Shown piece after piece: positions 42,632 to 53,069 of a stretch of 64,000 nucleotides of DNA. Every line of letters begins with the position of its first letter. The first letter of the stretch is position 1. The notes under the pieces are model-generated. The model had not been told where the DNA came from. It did not search any database and worked only from the letters and a program-made list of their open reading frames with translations. This DNA comes from Shinella zoogloeoides (GTDB taxonomy: Bacteria > Pseudomonadota > Alphaproteobacteria > Rhizobiales > Rhizobiaceae). The DNA is taken from positions 1 to 64,000 of the forward strand of contig NZ_QNUJ01000009.1 of the NCBI RefSeq assembly GCF_003574625.1. Direction: 5' to 3'. A program made the position numbers and the translations under genes.

Positions 42632-45304
42632 ATGAGCAGAAGCATTTCGGCAGGACTGGACAACCGTCACGACCGTTTCGTTCTGTCGGCATTCGTCTTG
42701 CGGCAGATACAGGTCCTCGCCGGGCTCGGCATCTTCGCCGGCCTCGCGCTCGCCATCGCCGCGCTATCCACCTGGAACGTCTCCGATCCCAGCCTCTCCT
42801 ACGCTTCAGGAGGCGAGCCTAAGAACATCCTCGGCTATCCGGGCGCCGTCTTCGCCGATCTCTTCATGCAGTTCTTCGGCCTTGCCAGCGTCATCGCGCT
42901 GCTGCCGGTCGTCGCCTGGGGACTGGCGATGGTGAGCGGCCGGCGCTTCCACCGCATTCCGCAGCGCGCGGTCGCCTGGCTCGGCGGCGCGATCCTCGCC
43001 TCCGCCGCGCTCGCCTGCGTGCCGGGGCCCGTGACCTGGCCGCTGCCGACCGGCCTCGGCGGCGTCTTCGGCGACATGATCCTGCGCTTCCCCGCGCTCT
43101 TCACCGGCGCCTATCCCACCGGCGTGTTCGCGACCGTCATCGGCTGCATCGTCGCCGTACCCGCCGCCTGGCTGATGGTGTTCAGCGCCGGCCTCGTCGG
43201 CGCCGTCCCGGCCGATGACGAGGACGACCATGCGCCCGCTCCGGCCCAGAGCCGCGCCCGCGCGGTGGCCGAGGAAGACGACGAGGACGACGAGCGTGAA
43301 GGCCCGCTCACCGTGCTTGCCGGCGCGATGACCCATGCCTGGTACACCGGGCAGGCGCGCGTGCGCCGCATCTTCGGCCTCTCGAACCAGCGCCGCAGGG
43401 CGCGCGGCATCGAGCAGCCCTACGATTTCAACGAGGACGAGTTCGGCACGCTGAACGAGCCGGTGCGCGCCCGCGCCGCAAGCCGCACGGCCGAGCGCGT
43501 GGAGCCCTCCATGGACGGCCGCCGCGCCGTCGCCGCACCGTCGATCTCGCTCGACGACGACGACCTGCCCTTCGACATGGGCGACGAGCCGCTCGCCCGC
43601 CCGAGCGGCATCCTGCCGGACGAGGACGCCGACGACATCGCCGCCGACTGGGCGCCGCGCCGCGCGCCGGCCCGCCAGGCGGAACCTGCCGCAGGTGCCC
43701 GCGTCGTCGCCCCCGCCGCGCGGCCGAAGCCCGGCCAGCGCGCCGACCGCGAAGCGCAGACCTCCTTCGTCGGCCCGGACGGCTTCCAGCTTCCGCCGAT
43801 CCACCTGCTCGCCGAGCCGAGGGGCCAGGTGCGCGACGCGACGCTTTCCGCCGACGCGCTGGAGCAGAACGCCCGCATGCTGGAAGGCGTGCTGGAGGAT
43901 TTCGGCGTCAAGGGCGAGATCATCCATGTTCGCCCCGGCCCGGTCGTCACGCTCTACGAGCTGGAGCCAGCGCCCGGCATCAAGTCCTCCCGCGTCATCG
44001 GCCTTGCCGACGACATCGCCCGCTCGATGAGCGCGATCGCCGCCCGCGTCGCCGTCGTGCCGGGCCGCAACGCCATCGGCATCGAATTGCCGAACCAGAG
44101 CCGCGAGACCGTCTTCCTGCGCGAACTCATCGCCAGCCGTGATTTCGAGACCTCGAAGGCCCGCCTCGCCATGGCGCTCGGCAAGACGATCGGCGGCGAG
44201 CCGGTCATCTCCGACATCGCCAAGATGCCGCATCTGCTGGTCGCCGGTACCACCGGCTCGGGCAAGTCGGTCGCCATCAACACCATGATCCTCTCGCTGC
44301 TCTACCGTCTGAAGCCGGAGCAGTGCCGCCTGATCATGATCGACCCGAAGATGCTGGAACTCTCCGTCTATGACGGCATCCCGCATCTTCTCTCCCCCGT
44401 CGTCACCGATCCCAAGAAGGCCGTCGTCGCCCTCAAATGGACGGTGCGCGAGATGGAGGAGCGCTACAAGAAGATGTCGAAGATCGGCGTGCGCAACATC
44501 GACGGCTTCAACAGCCGCGTCGAGCAGGCGCTCGCCAAGGGCGAGACGATCACCCGCACCGTGCAGACCGGCTTCGACCGCCAGACCGGCGAGGCGATCT
44601 ACGAGACGGAAGAATTCGATCTGCAGCCGATGCCCTATATCGTCGTCATCATCGACGAGATGGCCGACCTGATGATGGTCGCCGGCAAGGATATCGAGGG
44701 CGCCGTGCAGCGGCTCGCCCAGATGGCGCGCGCGGCCGGCATCCATGTCATCATGGCGACGCAGCGTCCATCCGTCGACGTCATTACCGGTACGATCAAG
44801 GCGAACTTCCCGACGCGCATCTCCTTCCAGGTGACGTCGAAAATCGACAGCCGCACCATCCTCGGCGAGCAGGGCGCAGAGCAACTCCTCGGCATGGGCG
44901 ACATGCTCTACATGGCCGGCGGCGGGCGCATCCAGCGCGTGCACGGCCCGTTCGTCTCGGACGGCGAGGTCGAGGCCGTCGTCGCCCATCTGAAGACGCA
45001 GGGCGCGCCGCAATATCTCGACGCCATCACCGAGGACGACGACGAGGACGGCGAGGGCGGCCACGGCCCGGCCGGCACCGCCAACCTCGACGATTCGGAC
45101 GATCCCTACGACCAGGCGGTGGCCGTGGTGCTGCGCGACGGCAAGGCCTCCACCTCCTATATCCAGCGTCGCCTCGGCATCGGCTACAACCGCGCCGCCT
45201 CGCTGATCGAGCGTATGGAGAAGGAGGGCCTGATCGGCCCCGCCAACCACGCCGGCAAGCGCGAGATCCTCGTGCCGACGGAAGACGAAATTTCGGGACG
45301 ATGA
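42632..45304 (+). CDS. ftsK: DNA translocase FtsK
   Basis: 890 aa. Four N-terminal membrane helices (about 30-190) anchor it at the septum. An acidic, Ala/Arg-rich linker of ~200 residues follows, then the motor: alpha domain [25 protein letters not shown], Walker [10 protein letters not shown] (about 537-546), Walker [15 protein letters not shown]. The gamma winged-helix domain [30 protein letters not shown] at the C-terminus reads KOPS. The ATG at 42632 is chosen over 42587 because the conserved rhizobial N-terminus starts there. lolA follows, 112 nt on. Confidence 0.95.
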   Translation: MSRSISAGLDNRHDRFVLSAFVLRQIQVLAGLGIFAGLALAIAALSTWNVSDPSLSYASGGEPKNILGYPGAVFADLFMQFFGLASVIALLPVVAWGLAMVSGRRFHRIPQRAVAWLGGAILASAALACVPGPVTWPLPTGLGGVFGDMILRFPALFTGAYPTGVFATVIGCIVAVPAAWLMVFSAGLVGAVPADDEDDHAPAPAQSRARAVAEEDDEDDEREGPLTVLAGAMTHAWYTGQARVRRIFGLSNQRRRARGIEQPYDFNEDEFGTLNEPVRARAASRTAERVEPSMDGRRAVAAPSISLDDDDLPFDMGDEPLARPSGILPDEDADDIAADWAPRRAPARQAEPAAGARVVAPAARPKPGQRADREAQTSFVGPDGFQLPPIHLLAEPRGQVRDATLSADALEQNARMLEGVLEDFGVKGEIIHVRPGPVVTLYELEPAPGIKSSRVIGLADDIARSMSAIAARVAVVPGRNAIGIELPNQSRETVFLRELIASRDFETSKARLAMALGKTIGGEPVISDIAKMPHLLVAGTTGSGKSVAINTMILSLLYRLKPEQCRLIMIDPKMLELSVYDGIPHLLSPVVTDPKKAVVALKWTVREMEERYKKMSKIGVRNIDGFNSRVEQALAKGETITRTVQTGFDRQTGEAIYETEEFDLQPMPYIVVIIDEMADLMMVAGKDIEGAVQRLAQMARAAGIHVIMATQRPSVDVITGTIKANFPTRISFQVTSKIDSRTILGEQGAEQLLGMGDMLYMAGGGRIQRVHGPFVSDGEVEAVVAHLKTQGAPQYLDAITEDDDEDGEGGHGPAGTANLDDSDDPYDQAVAVVLRDGKASTSYIQRRLGIGYNRAASLIERMEKEGLIGPANHAGKREILVPTEDEISGR

Positions 45305-45416
45305 CCGGGAACGCGGGGCCTTCCGCGGCGTTTTCTCCGGCAAGTCTCACGTCAGGAGCCAGTGCCATTATGGCGCCGCGTTTGGCTCGCATGACAGACG
45401 CATGAAGGAGACCGAC

Positions 45417-46076
45417 ATGATCCGATCCGAACACGGCCGGCCGGCCGGCACACTGACCCGCCGCGGCTTCACCGGCCTTCTGGCCTTCACGCTCGCGGCC
45501 GGCCTCTCGGTGCTCGCACCCGCGCCCGCCTCCGCGCAGGCGAGCGGCACCGCGCAGAAGATCGCCGATCACTTCGCCTCCGTGAAGACGATGATGGGCG
45601 AGTTCGTACAGTTCGGCCCGCGCGGCGAGCAGACCGGCGGCAAGTTCTATATCGACCGTCCCGGCAAGATCCGCTTCAACTATGAGGATCCCTCGCCGAT
45701 GCGCGTGATTGCCGACGGCAAGTCCGTCGTCATCGGCAACCGCAAGCTCAAGACCTGGGACATCTACCCGCTCTCCAAGACGCCGCTGAACCTCCTGCTC
45801 GCCAACAGGATCGACCTTTCCTCCAAGATGGTGCGCGGCGTGAAGGAGGAGGCGGACCTGACGACCATCGTCCTCGGCGACAAGAGCGTGTTCGGCGATT
45901 CGACCATCACCATGATGTTCGATCCCAAGACCTATGACCTGCGCCAGTGGACGATCACCGACGCCCAGGGCAAGGACACGTCCGTGATGATCTTCAACGT
46001 CAAGACCGGCGTGCCGCTCGACGACAAGGTCTTCTCGATCCCCTACGATGAAATCCGCAACCGCGGCCGCAACTGA
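45417..46076 (+). CDS. lolA: outer-membrane lipoprotein carrier LolA
   Basis: 219 aa. Periplasmic shuttle moving lipoproteins from LolCDE to the outer membrane. A Tat-like signal peptide (TRRGFTGLLAFTLAAGLSVLAPAPASAQA) is visible. The mature beta-barrel has MMGEFVQFGPRGEQTGGKFYIDRPGKIRFNYEDPSPMRVIADG. ATG at 45417 has AAGGAG 8 nt before it; the ATG 15 nt earlier does not. Common neighbour of ftsK in alphaproteobacteria. Confidence 0.93.
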   Translation: MIRSEHGRPAGTLTRRGFTGLLAFTLAAGLSVLAPAPASAQASGTAQKIADHFASVKTMMGEFVQFGPRGEQTGGKFYIDRPGKIRFNYEDPSPMRVIADGKSVVIGNRKLKTWDIYPLSKTPLNLLLANRIDLSSKMVRGVKEEADLTTIVLGDKSVFGDSTITMMFDPKTYDLRQWTITDAQGKDTSVMIFNVKTGVPLDDKVFSIPYDEIRNRGRN

Positions 46077-46138
46077 CGGCGCGAAAGCCTTCCTGCGCGC
46101 CGTGAAGTGGTTCCACTCGCCGGCAAAATGCTTTAAGA

Positions 46139-46160
46139 CCCCCGGACGATTTCCCGGGGG
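46139..46160 (+). promoter_or_regulatory. hairpin overlapping the xth ribosome site
   Basis: CCCCCGG-N8-CCGGGGG stem whose 3' arm is the G-run used as the xth Shine-Dalgarno (ATG at 46166). It may double as the lolA transcript end or limit xth translation. Confidence 0.4.
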
Positions 46161-46165
46161 CCGGC

Positions 46166-46972
46166 ATGACACTTTCGATCGCGACATGGAACATCAACTC
46201 GGTGCGGCTGCGCATGCCGCTCGTCGAGCATTTCCTGAAGACCTATTCGCCGGACGTCCTGTGCCTGCAGGAAACGAAGTGTCCGAACGACCAGTTCCCG
46301 TCAAAGCCGCTGAAGGCGCTCGGTTACGAGCATATCGTCATGCATGGCCAGAAGGGCTATCACGGCGTCGCCACCGTCTCGCGCCTGCCGCTGACGGAGA
46401 TCGTCGAGCGGCGCGACTATTGCGGCGTCGGCGATGCGCGGCATGTCTCGGTGGTCTTCCATCACCGGAACAAGTCGATCCGCCTGCACAATTTCTATGT
46501 GCCGGCCGGCGGCGATGAGCCTGACCGCACGATCAATCCGAAATTCGGCCACAAGCTCGATTTCATCGAGGAGATGAAGCTGCTGCACGCGGAGGCCGAG
46601 GCGGGCATTTCCTCAATCCTCGTCGGCGACCTCAATATCGCGCCGCTGGAGCATGACGTCTGGTCGCACAAGCAGCTCCTGAAGATCGTCAGCCATACGC
46701 CCATCGAGACCGAGGGGCTGATCGACGTGATGACGAAGGGGGCCTGGGTGGACCTGATGCGCCGCAAGGTGCCGGCGGAGGAAAAGCTCTATACGTGGTG
46801 GAGCTACCGCTCGGCCGACTGGCAGGCCGCCAACAAGGGCCGCCGCCTCGACCATATCTGGTCCTCCGCCGATCTCGACCCGCACCTTACCAGCATCTCG
46901 GTGATCCGCGAGGCCCGCGGTTGGGAACGGCCGTCCGACCACGTGCCGGTTATCGCGGAATTCGATTTCTGA
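46166..46972 (+). CDS. xth: exodeoxyribonuclease III
   Basis: 268 aa. AP endonuclease / 3'-5' exonuclease of base-excision repair. ATWNINSVRLRM (metal-site Asn), LCLQETKCPNDQFP (Glu), YHGVATVSRLP, LVGDLNIAPLEHDVW (Asp-x-Asn), RRLDHIWSSADL and the C-terminal SDHVPV with the catalytic His. Complete and standard length. The following 223-nt gap is occupied by a palindromic repeat. Confidence 0.95.
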   Translation: MTLSIATWNINSVRLRMPLVEHFLKTYSPDVLCLQETKCPNDQFPSKPLKALGYEHIVMHGQKGYHGVATVSRLPLTEIVERRDYCGVGDARHVSVVFHHRNKSIRLHNFYVPAGGDEPDRTINPKFGHKLDFIEEMKLLHAEAEAGISSILVGDLNIAPLEHDVWSHKQLLKIVSHTPIETEGLIDVMTKGAWVDLMRRKVPAEEKLYTWWSYRSADWQAANKGRRLDHIWSSADLDPHLTSISVIREARGWERPSDHVPVIAEFDF

Positions 46973-47035
46973 GGGTGCTTGCGAGAGGTTTCACGCTGGC
47001 GTCTTTCGGACAAGGATGATCACCTGCGGAAACCG

Positions 47036-47168
47036 CCCCTCATCCGGCCTGCCGGCCACCTTCTCCCCGCAAGCGGGGCGAAGGAGGTATGTCGCGCCGT
47101 TTTCCCCAATCAGCAACCGTTCGTGGGGCAAGTCCCCTCTCCCCGCTTGCGGGGAGAGGTTAGGGTGA
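47036..47168. repeat. RIME-like palindromic intergenic repeat
   Basis: CTCCCCGCAAGCGGGG (from 47063) and CTCCCCGCTTGCGGGGAGAGG (to 47159) stand in opposite orientation inside a longer palindrome framed by CCCCTCATCCGGCC and GGTTAGGGTGA. This is the general form of dispersed palindromic elements common in Rhizobiaceae intergenic DNA. It fills the gap between xth and the convergent cyclic-nucleotide-domain gene. Confidence 0.75.
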
Positions 47169-47195
47169 ACGGCCAATCCAGCCCGCTACGGAGCT

Positions 47196-47651
47196 TCAGG
47201 CGAAGCGGCCCGCCAGCCCCCGCATCCGGGTGATCATCGCCGCAAGGTTCTCGCGGATGCGCGCATCGACCAGCACGGCGACGTCGGGATATTCCTCCAG
47301 CATGCGCCGGAAGAGCGGGCGGTTGATGCGGATGACCTCGCTGTCCTCCAGCGCGACCGCCGTATATTTCCGCTCGACGGCGGAGATCATGGCGAGTTCC
47401 GAGAGAAGCGTGCCGGCGCCCGCCGTGCCTTCATTACGCGTCGAACCGTCCCGAAGCGTGGATGTCAGCTGGAACGCGCCATAGGCGACGACGAAGCCGC
47501 AATCGGCGGACGTGCCCTCGCGAAACAGCGTCTGCCCTTCCACCAGCCGCCGGCGCTCGGCGCCGAAGGCCATCAGCCGCAGCTTGTCGTCGGAAAGGCC
47601 GGCGAAGAGCGGCACGCGGGAGAGAAGGGCGATGTCGTCGCTGAGAGCCAC
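47196..47651 (-). CDS. cyclic-nucleotide-binding domain protein without HTH
   Basis: 151 aa. One cNMP-binding beta-roll: LFAGLSDDKLRLMAFGAERRRLVEGQTLFREGTSADCGFVVAYGAFQLT, LLSELAMIS and a C-helix. The phosphate-binding cassette is degenerate, and the DNA-binding half of Crp/Fnr regulators is absent. It may therefore act by protein contact. It follows the response-regulator gene by 19 nt on the same strand, so the two are likely co-expressed. Confidence 0.85.
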   Translation of the reverse strand: MALSDDIALLSRVPLFAGLSDDKLRLMAFGAERRRLVEGQTLFREGTSADCGFVVAYGAFQLTSTLRDGSTRNEGTAGAGTLLSELAMISAVERKYTAVALEDSEVIRINRPLFRRMLEEYPDVAVLVDARIRENLAAMITRMRGLAGRFA

Positions 47652-47670
47652 GTCGGGCGCTCCTTACTGA

Positions 47671-48354
47671 TTACGGAACGATTTTATACCCGCCGTTCTC
47701 TGTCACGAGAATCTCCGCATTGGAAGGGTCCCGCTCGATCTTCTGGCGAAGGCGGTAGACATGGGTCTCCAGCGTATGGGTCGTGACGCCGGAATTGTAG
47801 CCCCAAACCTCTTCCAGCAGCACGTCGCGCGTCACCACCTTCTGGTCGGCGCGGTAGAGGTAACGGATGATTGCCGCCTCCTTCTCGGTGAGGCGGATCT
47901 TCTGGCCGTTCTCCAGCGTCAGCAGCTTCTGGCCGGGCTTGAACGTATAGGGGCCGACGGTGAAGGTAGCGTCCTCGCTGCTCTCGTGCTGGCGGAGCTG
48001 TGCGCGGATACGCGCGAGCAGCACGGCGAAGCGGAAGGGCTTGGTCACATAGTCGTTGGCCCCGGCTTCCAGGCCGAGGATCGTGTCCGAATCGGTGTCA
48101 TGGCCCGTCAGCATGATGATCGGCGCCTTGAAGCCGCCCTTGCGCAAGAGCTTCACCGCCTCGCGGCCATCCATGTCGGGCAGGCCGACATCCATGATGA
48201 GCAGGTCGATCTGGTTGCTGCGCGCCGTCTGGATGCCCTTGCCGGCCGTCGTTTCCTCGAGCGTCGCGAATTCCTCGTAGAGCGAAAGCTGCTCGACGAG
48301 CGTCTCGCGAAGGTCGTTGTCGTCGTCGACAAGTAGGATCGTGCGGGATGTCAT
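47671..48354 (-). CDS. OmpR-family response regulator
   Basis: 227 aa. Receiver domain: DDDND acidic pocket (10-14), phospho-acceptor Asp55 in LLIMDVGLPDMDG, Thr in IMLTGHD and Lys in DYVTKPF. C-terminal OmpR winged helix: LTEKEAAIIRYLYRADQKVVTRDVLLEEVWGYNSGVTTHTLETHVYRLRQKIE. No histidine kinase gene is adjacent, so its partner lies elsewhere. Might be the CenR-type envelope regulator of alphaproteobacteria, but that is not certain from this sequence. Confidence 0.92.
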   Translation of the reverse strand: MTSRTILLVDDDNDLRETLVEQLSLYEEFATLEETTAGKGIQTARSNQIDLLIMDVGLPDMDGREAVKLLRKGGFKAPIIMLTGHDTDSDTILGLEAGANDYVTKPFRFAVLLARIRAQLRQHESSEDATFTVGPYTFKPGQKLLTLENGQKIRLTEKEAAIIRYLYRADQKVVTRDVLLEEVWGYNSGVTTHTLETHVYRLRQKIERDPSNAEILVTENGGYKIVP

Positions 48355-48464
48355 GCTTTACCTCTCGGCATTCCTCTGGAAAGTAAGGGAACTGGCGCTT
48401 TTGGCAAGCCCGCCTGTGGCTTAGCCGATCAGGTTGCCGCATGGCGCGAATATGGCGGACGGAA

Positions 48465-49010
48465 ATGAACCGGATCACATCTCCTGAACATTGCGTGAAG
48501 ACGATCCTCGTGCGCCCCGCGCCGGGCAGCAAGACCCGTGCCATCGTGCAGGTGGGGCCGCTGCGCATCCCCGCCGCCATCGGCCGCTCGGGCCGCACGA
48601 ACCGCAAGCGAGAGGGGGACGGGGCGACGCCCATTGCCGCCATGCCGCTTCTTTCCGGTTTTATGCGCGGCGACCGCCTGTCCCTGCCGAAGACCGGCCT
48701 GCCGATAAAGCGCATACGCCCGTCCATGCTCTGGTGCGATGAACCGAAGCATCCGAGCTACAACCGGCCTGTCAACGCGCCCTTCCGGCCGAGCCACGAG
48801 GAACTGGCACGCAAGGACGAGCTCTACGACATCTGCCTCGTGCTCGACTGGAACGTGTCGGCGCGCCGGCGCAATGCCGGTTCGGCGATCTTCTTCCACC
48901 TCATCCGTCCCGGCTACGAGCCGACGGCGGGGTGCGTCGCCATCGCCCGGCGCGACATGCTGCGCATTCTTCCCTATCTCCGGCGCGGAACCGTTCTTCG
49001 CGTTCTTTGA
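48465..49010 (+). CDS. L,D-transpeptidase (YkuD) family protein
   Basis: 181 aa. The catalytic signature GSAIFFHLIRPGYEPTAGCVAI contains the His and the S/T-x-G-C nucleophile Cys. Upstream RKREGDGATPIAAMPL is the usual YkuD substrate-loop region. Makes or edits 3-3 peptidoglycan cross-links or anchors proteins to the wall. No signal peptide is evident from this start, unusual for a periplasmic enzyme. The frame is open to 48441, and a GTG at about 48495 is also possible. Confidence 0.85.
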   Translation: MNRITSPEHCVKTILVRPAPGSKTRAIVQVGPLRIPAAIGRSGRTNRKREGDGATPIAAMPLLSGFMRGDRLSLPKTGLPIKRIRPSMLWCDEPKHPSYNRPVNAPFRPSHEELARKDELYDICLVLDWNVSARRRNAGSAIFFHLIRPGYEPTAGCVAIARRDMLRILPYLRRGTVLRVL

Positions 49011-49118
49011 AATGACGTGCGGCGCGCCTATATCTGCCTCGACCGTCGCCGGGCTGCAAGGCGCCACGGGAAGCCCTTCGGGTTCAAGCACGCCATCCCT
49101 TTTCATGGAGACATTCTG

Positions 49119-49949
49119 ATGAGCGATCAACCGACAATCCTGTTTCACGACGGCAACAGCATTCCCCAGGTCGGCCTCGGCGTCTGGCAGACCCCGAACG
49201 AGACGGCCGTGACCGCCGTCAAGGCGGCGCTCGCCACCGGCTATCGTCATGTCGACACGGCGGCGATCTACGAGAACGAGGAAGGTGTCGGCGAGGGTAT
49301 CCGCGCCTCCGGCGTCGACCGTTCCGAAATCTTCCTGACGACGAAGCTCTGGAATTCCGACCAGGGCCATGACGCGACGCTGAAGGCCTTCGATGCCAGC
49401 CTCAAGCGCCTCGGCACCGACTATGTCGACCTCTACCTCATCCACTGGCCGGCGCCGAAGCGCGACCAGTATGTGGCGACCTGGAAGGCCTTCATCCAGC
49501 TCCAGAAGGAAGGCCGCGCCCGCTCCATCGGCGTTTCCAACTTCTATCCCGAGCACCTTCAGCGCCTGATCGACGAAACGGGGGTGACTCCGGTCATCAA
49601 CCAGATCGAACTGCATCCCGACTTCCCGCAGAAGGAGGCCCGCGCCTATCACGACAAGCACCGCATCGTCACCCAGTCCTGGAGCCCGCTCGGCCAGGGC
49701 ACGCTGCTGGAAAACCCGGTCGTCGCCAAGGTCGCCGCAAAGCATGGCCGCACGCCCGCGCAGATCATCACCCGCTGGCACATCGACAACGGGCTGGTGG
49801 TCATCCCGAAATCGGTGACGCCCTCGCGTATCGCCGAGAACTTCAAGGTCTTCGACTTCAAGCTCGACGCCGAGGACATGGCGACCTTCGCGACGCTGGA
49901 AAAAGACGGCAAGCGCATCGGGCCGGACCCGATGACGGCGACGTTCTGA
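49119..49949 (+). CDS. aldo/keto reductase
   Basis: 276 aa TIM-barrel NADPH reductase. GYRHVDTAAIYENEEGVGEGIR holds catalytic Asp and Tyr, FLTTKLW the Lys, and YLIHWPAP the His. IGVSNFYPEHLQRL and VVIPKSVTPSRIAENFKVFDF form the cofactor site. Nearest to 2,5-diketo-gluconate reductases (DkgA/B type), though substrates of this family are broad. ATG with GGAGAC upstream. Confidence 0.93.
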   Translation: MSDQPTILFHDGNSIPQVGLGVWQTPNETAVTAVKAALATGYRHVDTAAIYENEEGVGEGIRASGVDRSEIFLTTKLWNSDQGHDATLKAFDASLKRLGTDYVDLYLIHWPAPKRDQYVATWKAFIQLQKEGRARSIGVSNFYPEHLQRLIDETGVTPVINQIELHPDFPQKEARAYHDKHRIVTQSWSPLGQGTLLENPVVAKVAAKHGRTPAQIITRWHIDNGLVVIPKSVTPSRIAENFKVFDFKLDAEDMATFATLEKDGKRIGPDPMTATF

Positions 49950-50007
49950 GGCGGAAAGCGGGTGGCCTTGGCCGCCCGTTCCACCATACCCGAGATGGCG
50001 GCGCTCC

Positions 50008-50520
50008 TTATGGCAGCGTCTTCGGCGTAATGAAGGATTCGAGGCCGCCCTTGCCGGGTGCGGCTTCGACCCAGCGTTCGATGTTCAGCACAATCACGGC
50101 AAGAGCAGCCGTTGTGAATTTCATCCTTAGCCGGCTAATTGCATCCGCATCTCCTGTCGGCGCCAGCAGTTTTGCCAGATCCTCGAAACCGGGATTGTGG
50201 CCGATGACGAGCAGCTTTTCGCTTTCCTGCGGCGCGTCGCGGATCACCGTGAGGATCGCCTGCGGCTCGGCCTCGTAGATCGACGGCACCGTGCGGGAGG
50301 GGCATGGCTTCGCGAGGGCCGGTTCCACCAGCGCCCATGTTTCCTGCGTGCGCCGTGCGGAGGAGATCAACGCGAAATCCGGCTGGAGGCCCGTTTCGGC
50401 CATGTAGGCGCCCATGCGGGGAGCGTCCCGGCGGCCACGGTCGGCGAGGGGGCGGTCGTGATCGGGGACGCCGTCCGGCCAGGCGGACTTGGCGTGGCGG
50501 AGCAGGAGAAGCTGCTTCAT
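50008..50520 (-). CDS. SixA-like histidine phosphatase
   Basis: 170 aa. LLLLRHAKSAWPD carries the RH(G/A) catalytic His (about residue 9); a second His is in LLVIGHNPGFEDLAKLL. Short single-domain layout as in SixA, which removes phosphate from phospho-histidine in E. coli ArcB/PTS proteins. ATG at 50520 with AGGAG; the frame runs further upstream as an antisense artefact of leuC. Its own substrate is unknown. Confidence 0.9.
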   Translation of the reverse strand: MKQLLLLRHAKSAWPDGVPDHDRPLADRGRRDAPRMGAYMAETGLQPDFALISSARRTQETWALVEPALAKPCPSRTVPSIYEAEPQAILTVIRDAPQESEKLLVIGHNPGFEDLAKLLAPTGDADAISRLRMKFTTAALAVIVLNIERWVEAAPGKGGLESFITPKTLP

Positions 50521-50536
50521 CGGGATACTCCTAAAA

Positions 50537-50567
50537 GGAAAAGGCCGGGAGCATGCTCCCGGCCTTT
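50537..50567 (-). terminator. Rho-independent terminator of leuC
   Basis: Perfect 13-bp arms AAAGGCCGGGAGC / GCTCCCGGCCTTT (50540-50552 and 50555-50567) with T-rich sequence following on the minus strand. It lies 25 nt beyond the leuC stop. Confidence 0.9.
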
Positions 50568-50591
50568 CAGCATATCGGCAAACGCCTGGAT

Positions 50592-52001
<1,410 letters not shown>

Positions 52002-52081
52002 GGCTCTTCATCCGCTGGCATGTTGAGGGGGTTCTGGAAATCCGCAGCGCATGGCTGCGGGATCGCGTCTGGAAGCGGCGA

Positions 52082-52198
52082 TCAGGATAGGCGGCTGATG
52101 AGCGCCCCGAAGACACGCGCAAAGAAGCGTGCCGGCAGGCGCTTGTGATCCTGCAGCACGACGACATGCTTTTCCGTGCATCCGAACTTGGATTCCAT
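52082..52198 (-). CDS. candidate 38-aa small protein upstream of leuC
   Basis: Open from ATG 52198 to TGA 52082. Begins MESKFGCTEKHVVVLQ and ends RVFGALISRLS. The GC-rich third codon positions match core genes of this chromosome, and the sequence alternates hydrophobic and basic residues like a folded small protein. The ribosome site is weak. No family recognised, and no Leu-codon run that would mark it as a leader peptide. It could be a chance frame. Confidence 0.4.
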   Translation of the reverse strand: MESKFGCTEKHVVVLQDHKRLPARFFARVFGALISRLS

Positions 52199-52244
52199 GA
52201 ACCCGCATATAGCGATTTTTGCGCCTTTCGGCAATTGCGAAGAA

Positions 52245-53060
52245 TCAAGGCGCGATGCCGCGCCTAAGCCGCTTTTCCAGCGCCCGGAGCGCCAGCGAAA
52301 GGCCGATGGTCAGGAAGAGATAGACATAGGCGACGATGGAATAGGTCTCGAAGAAGCGGAAGGAGCCGGAGGCATAGACCTTGCCCATCTGGGTGATGTC
52401 GGCGACGCCGAGCACGGAGACGAGGGACGAGTCCTTCACCATCGCCACGAAATCGTTGCCGAGCGGCGGCAGGATCACGCGGATCGCCTGCGGGAAGACG
52501 ACGAGGCGGAAGCGCTGGAAGCGCGAGAGGCCGAGGGCCTTGGCCGCCTCGACCTGCCCCTTGTCCACGGACTGGATGCCGGCGCGGAAAACCTCGGCGA
52601 TGAAGGCGGAATAGCCGATCATCAGCGCGATGATCGCCCGCCACATCAGCGAGAGGTCGCGCACCTGCACCGGCTCCATGGTGCCGACGGCAACGAGCGG
52701 GCCGAGAATGAAATTGACGGCAGCCACCAGCGCCGGTGCGCCGACGAAGGCGATGTAGAACAGGAGGACGAGGATCGGCACCCCGCGGATCACCTCCGTG
52801 TAGAAGCGCGCGACCTGGCGCAGCGCCTTGCTTTCGGAGAGCGCCATCAGCGCGACGCCGAGCCCGAGCAGCGTTGCGAGCAGGAAGGCGACGAGAGTCA
52901 CGAAGATCGTGACCCACAATCCCTTCAGCACCACGCCGAAGACCTGCCGGTAGAGATCGTTCGCGACGATGACGCCCGCAAGCGCCAGCGCGATGACGGC
53001 GAGCGCGACCAGCCACCAGGGATAGTCACCCTTCGCCGCGCCGGGGGAAACGGGAGCCAT
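52245..53060 (-). CDS. amino-acid ABC transporter permease (His/Glu/Gln/Arg type)
   Basis: 271 aa. Several membrane helices: TM near 16-36, 44-66 and on. HisMQ-type signatures TEVIRGVPILVLLFYIAF and EAAKALGLSRFQRFRLVVFPQAIRVILPPLGNDFVAMVKDSSL (the EAA loop that docks the ATPase). Starts 9 nt after the substrate-binding protein stop, so same operon. No ATPase gene follows within the window; it may be supplied from elsewhere. Confidence 0.93.
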   Translation of the reverse strand: MAPVSPGAAKGDYPWWLVALAVIALALAGVIVANDLYRQVFGVVLKGLWVTIFVTLVAFLLATLLGLGVALMALSESKALRQVARFYTEVIRGVPILVLLFYIAFVGAPALVAAVNFILGPLVAVGTMEPVQVRDLSLMWRAIIALMIGYSAFIAEVFRAGIQSVDKGQVEAAKALGLSRFQRFRLVVFPQAIRVILPPLGNDFVAMVKDSSLVSVLGVADITQMGKVYASGSFRFFETYSIVAYVYLFLTIGLSLALRALEKRLRRGIAP

Positions 53061-53069
53061 GGCCGCCCG

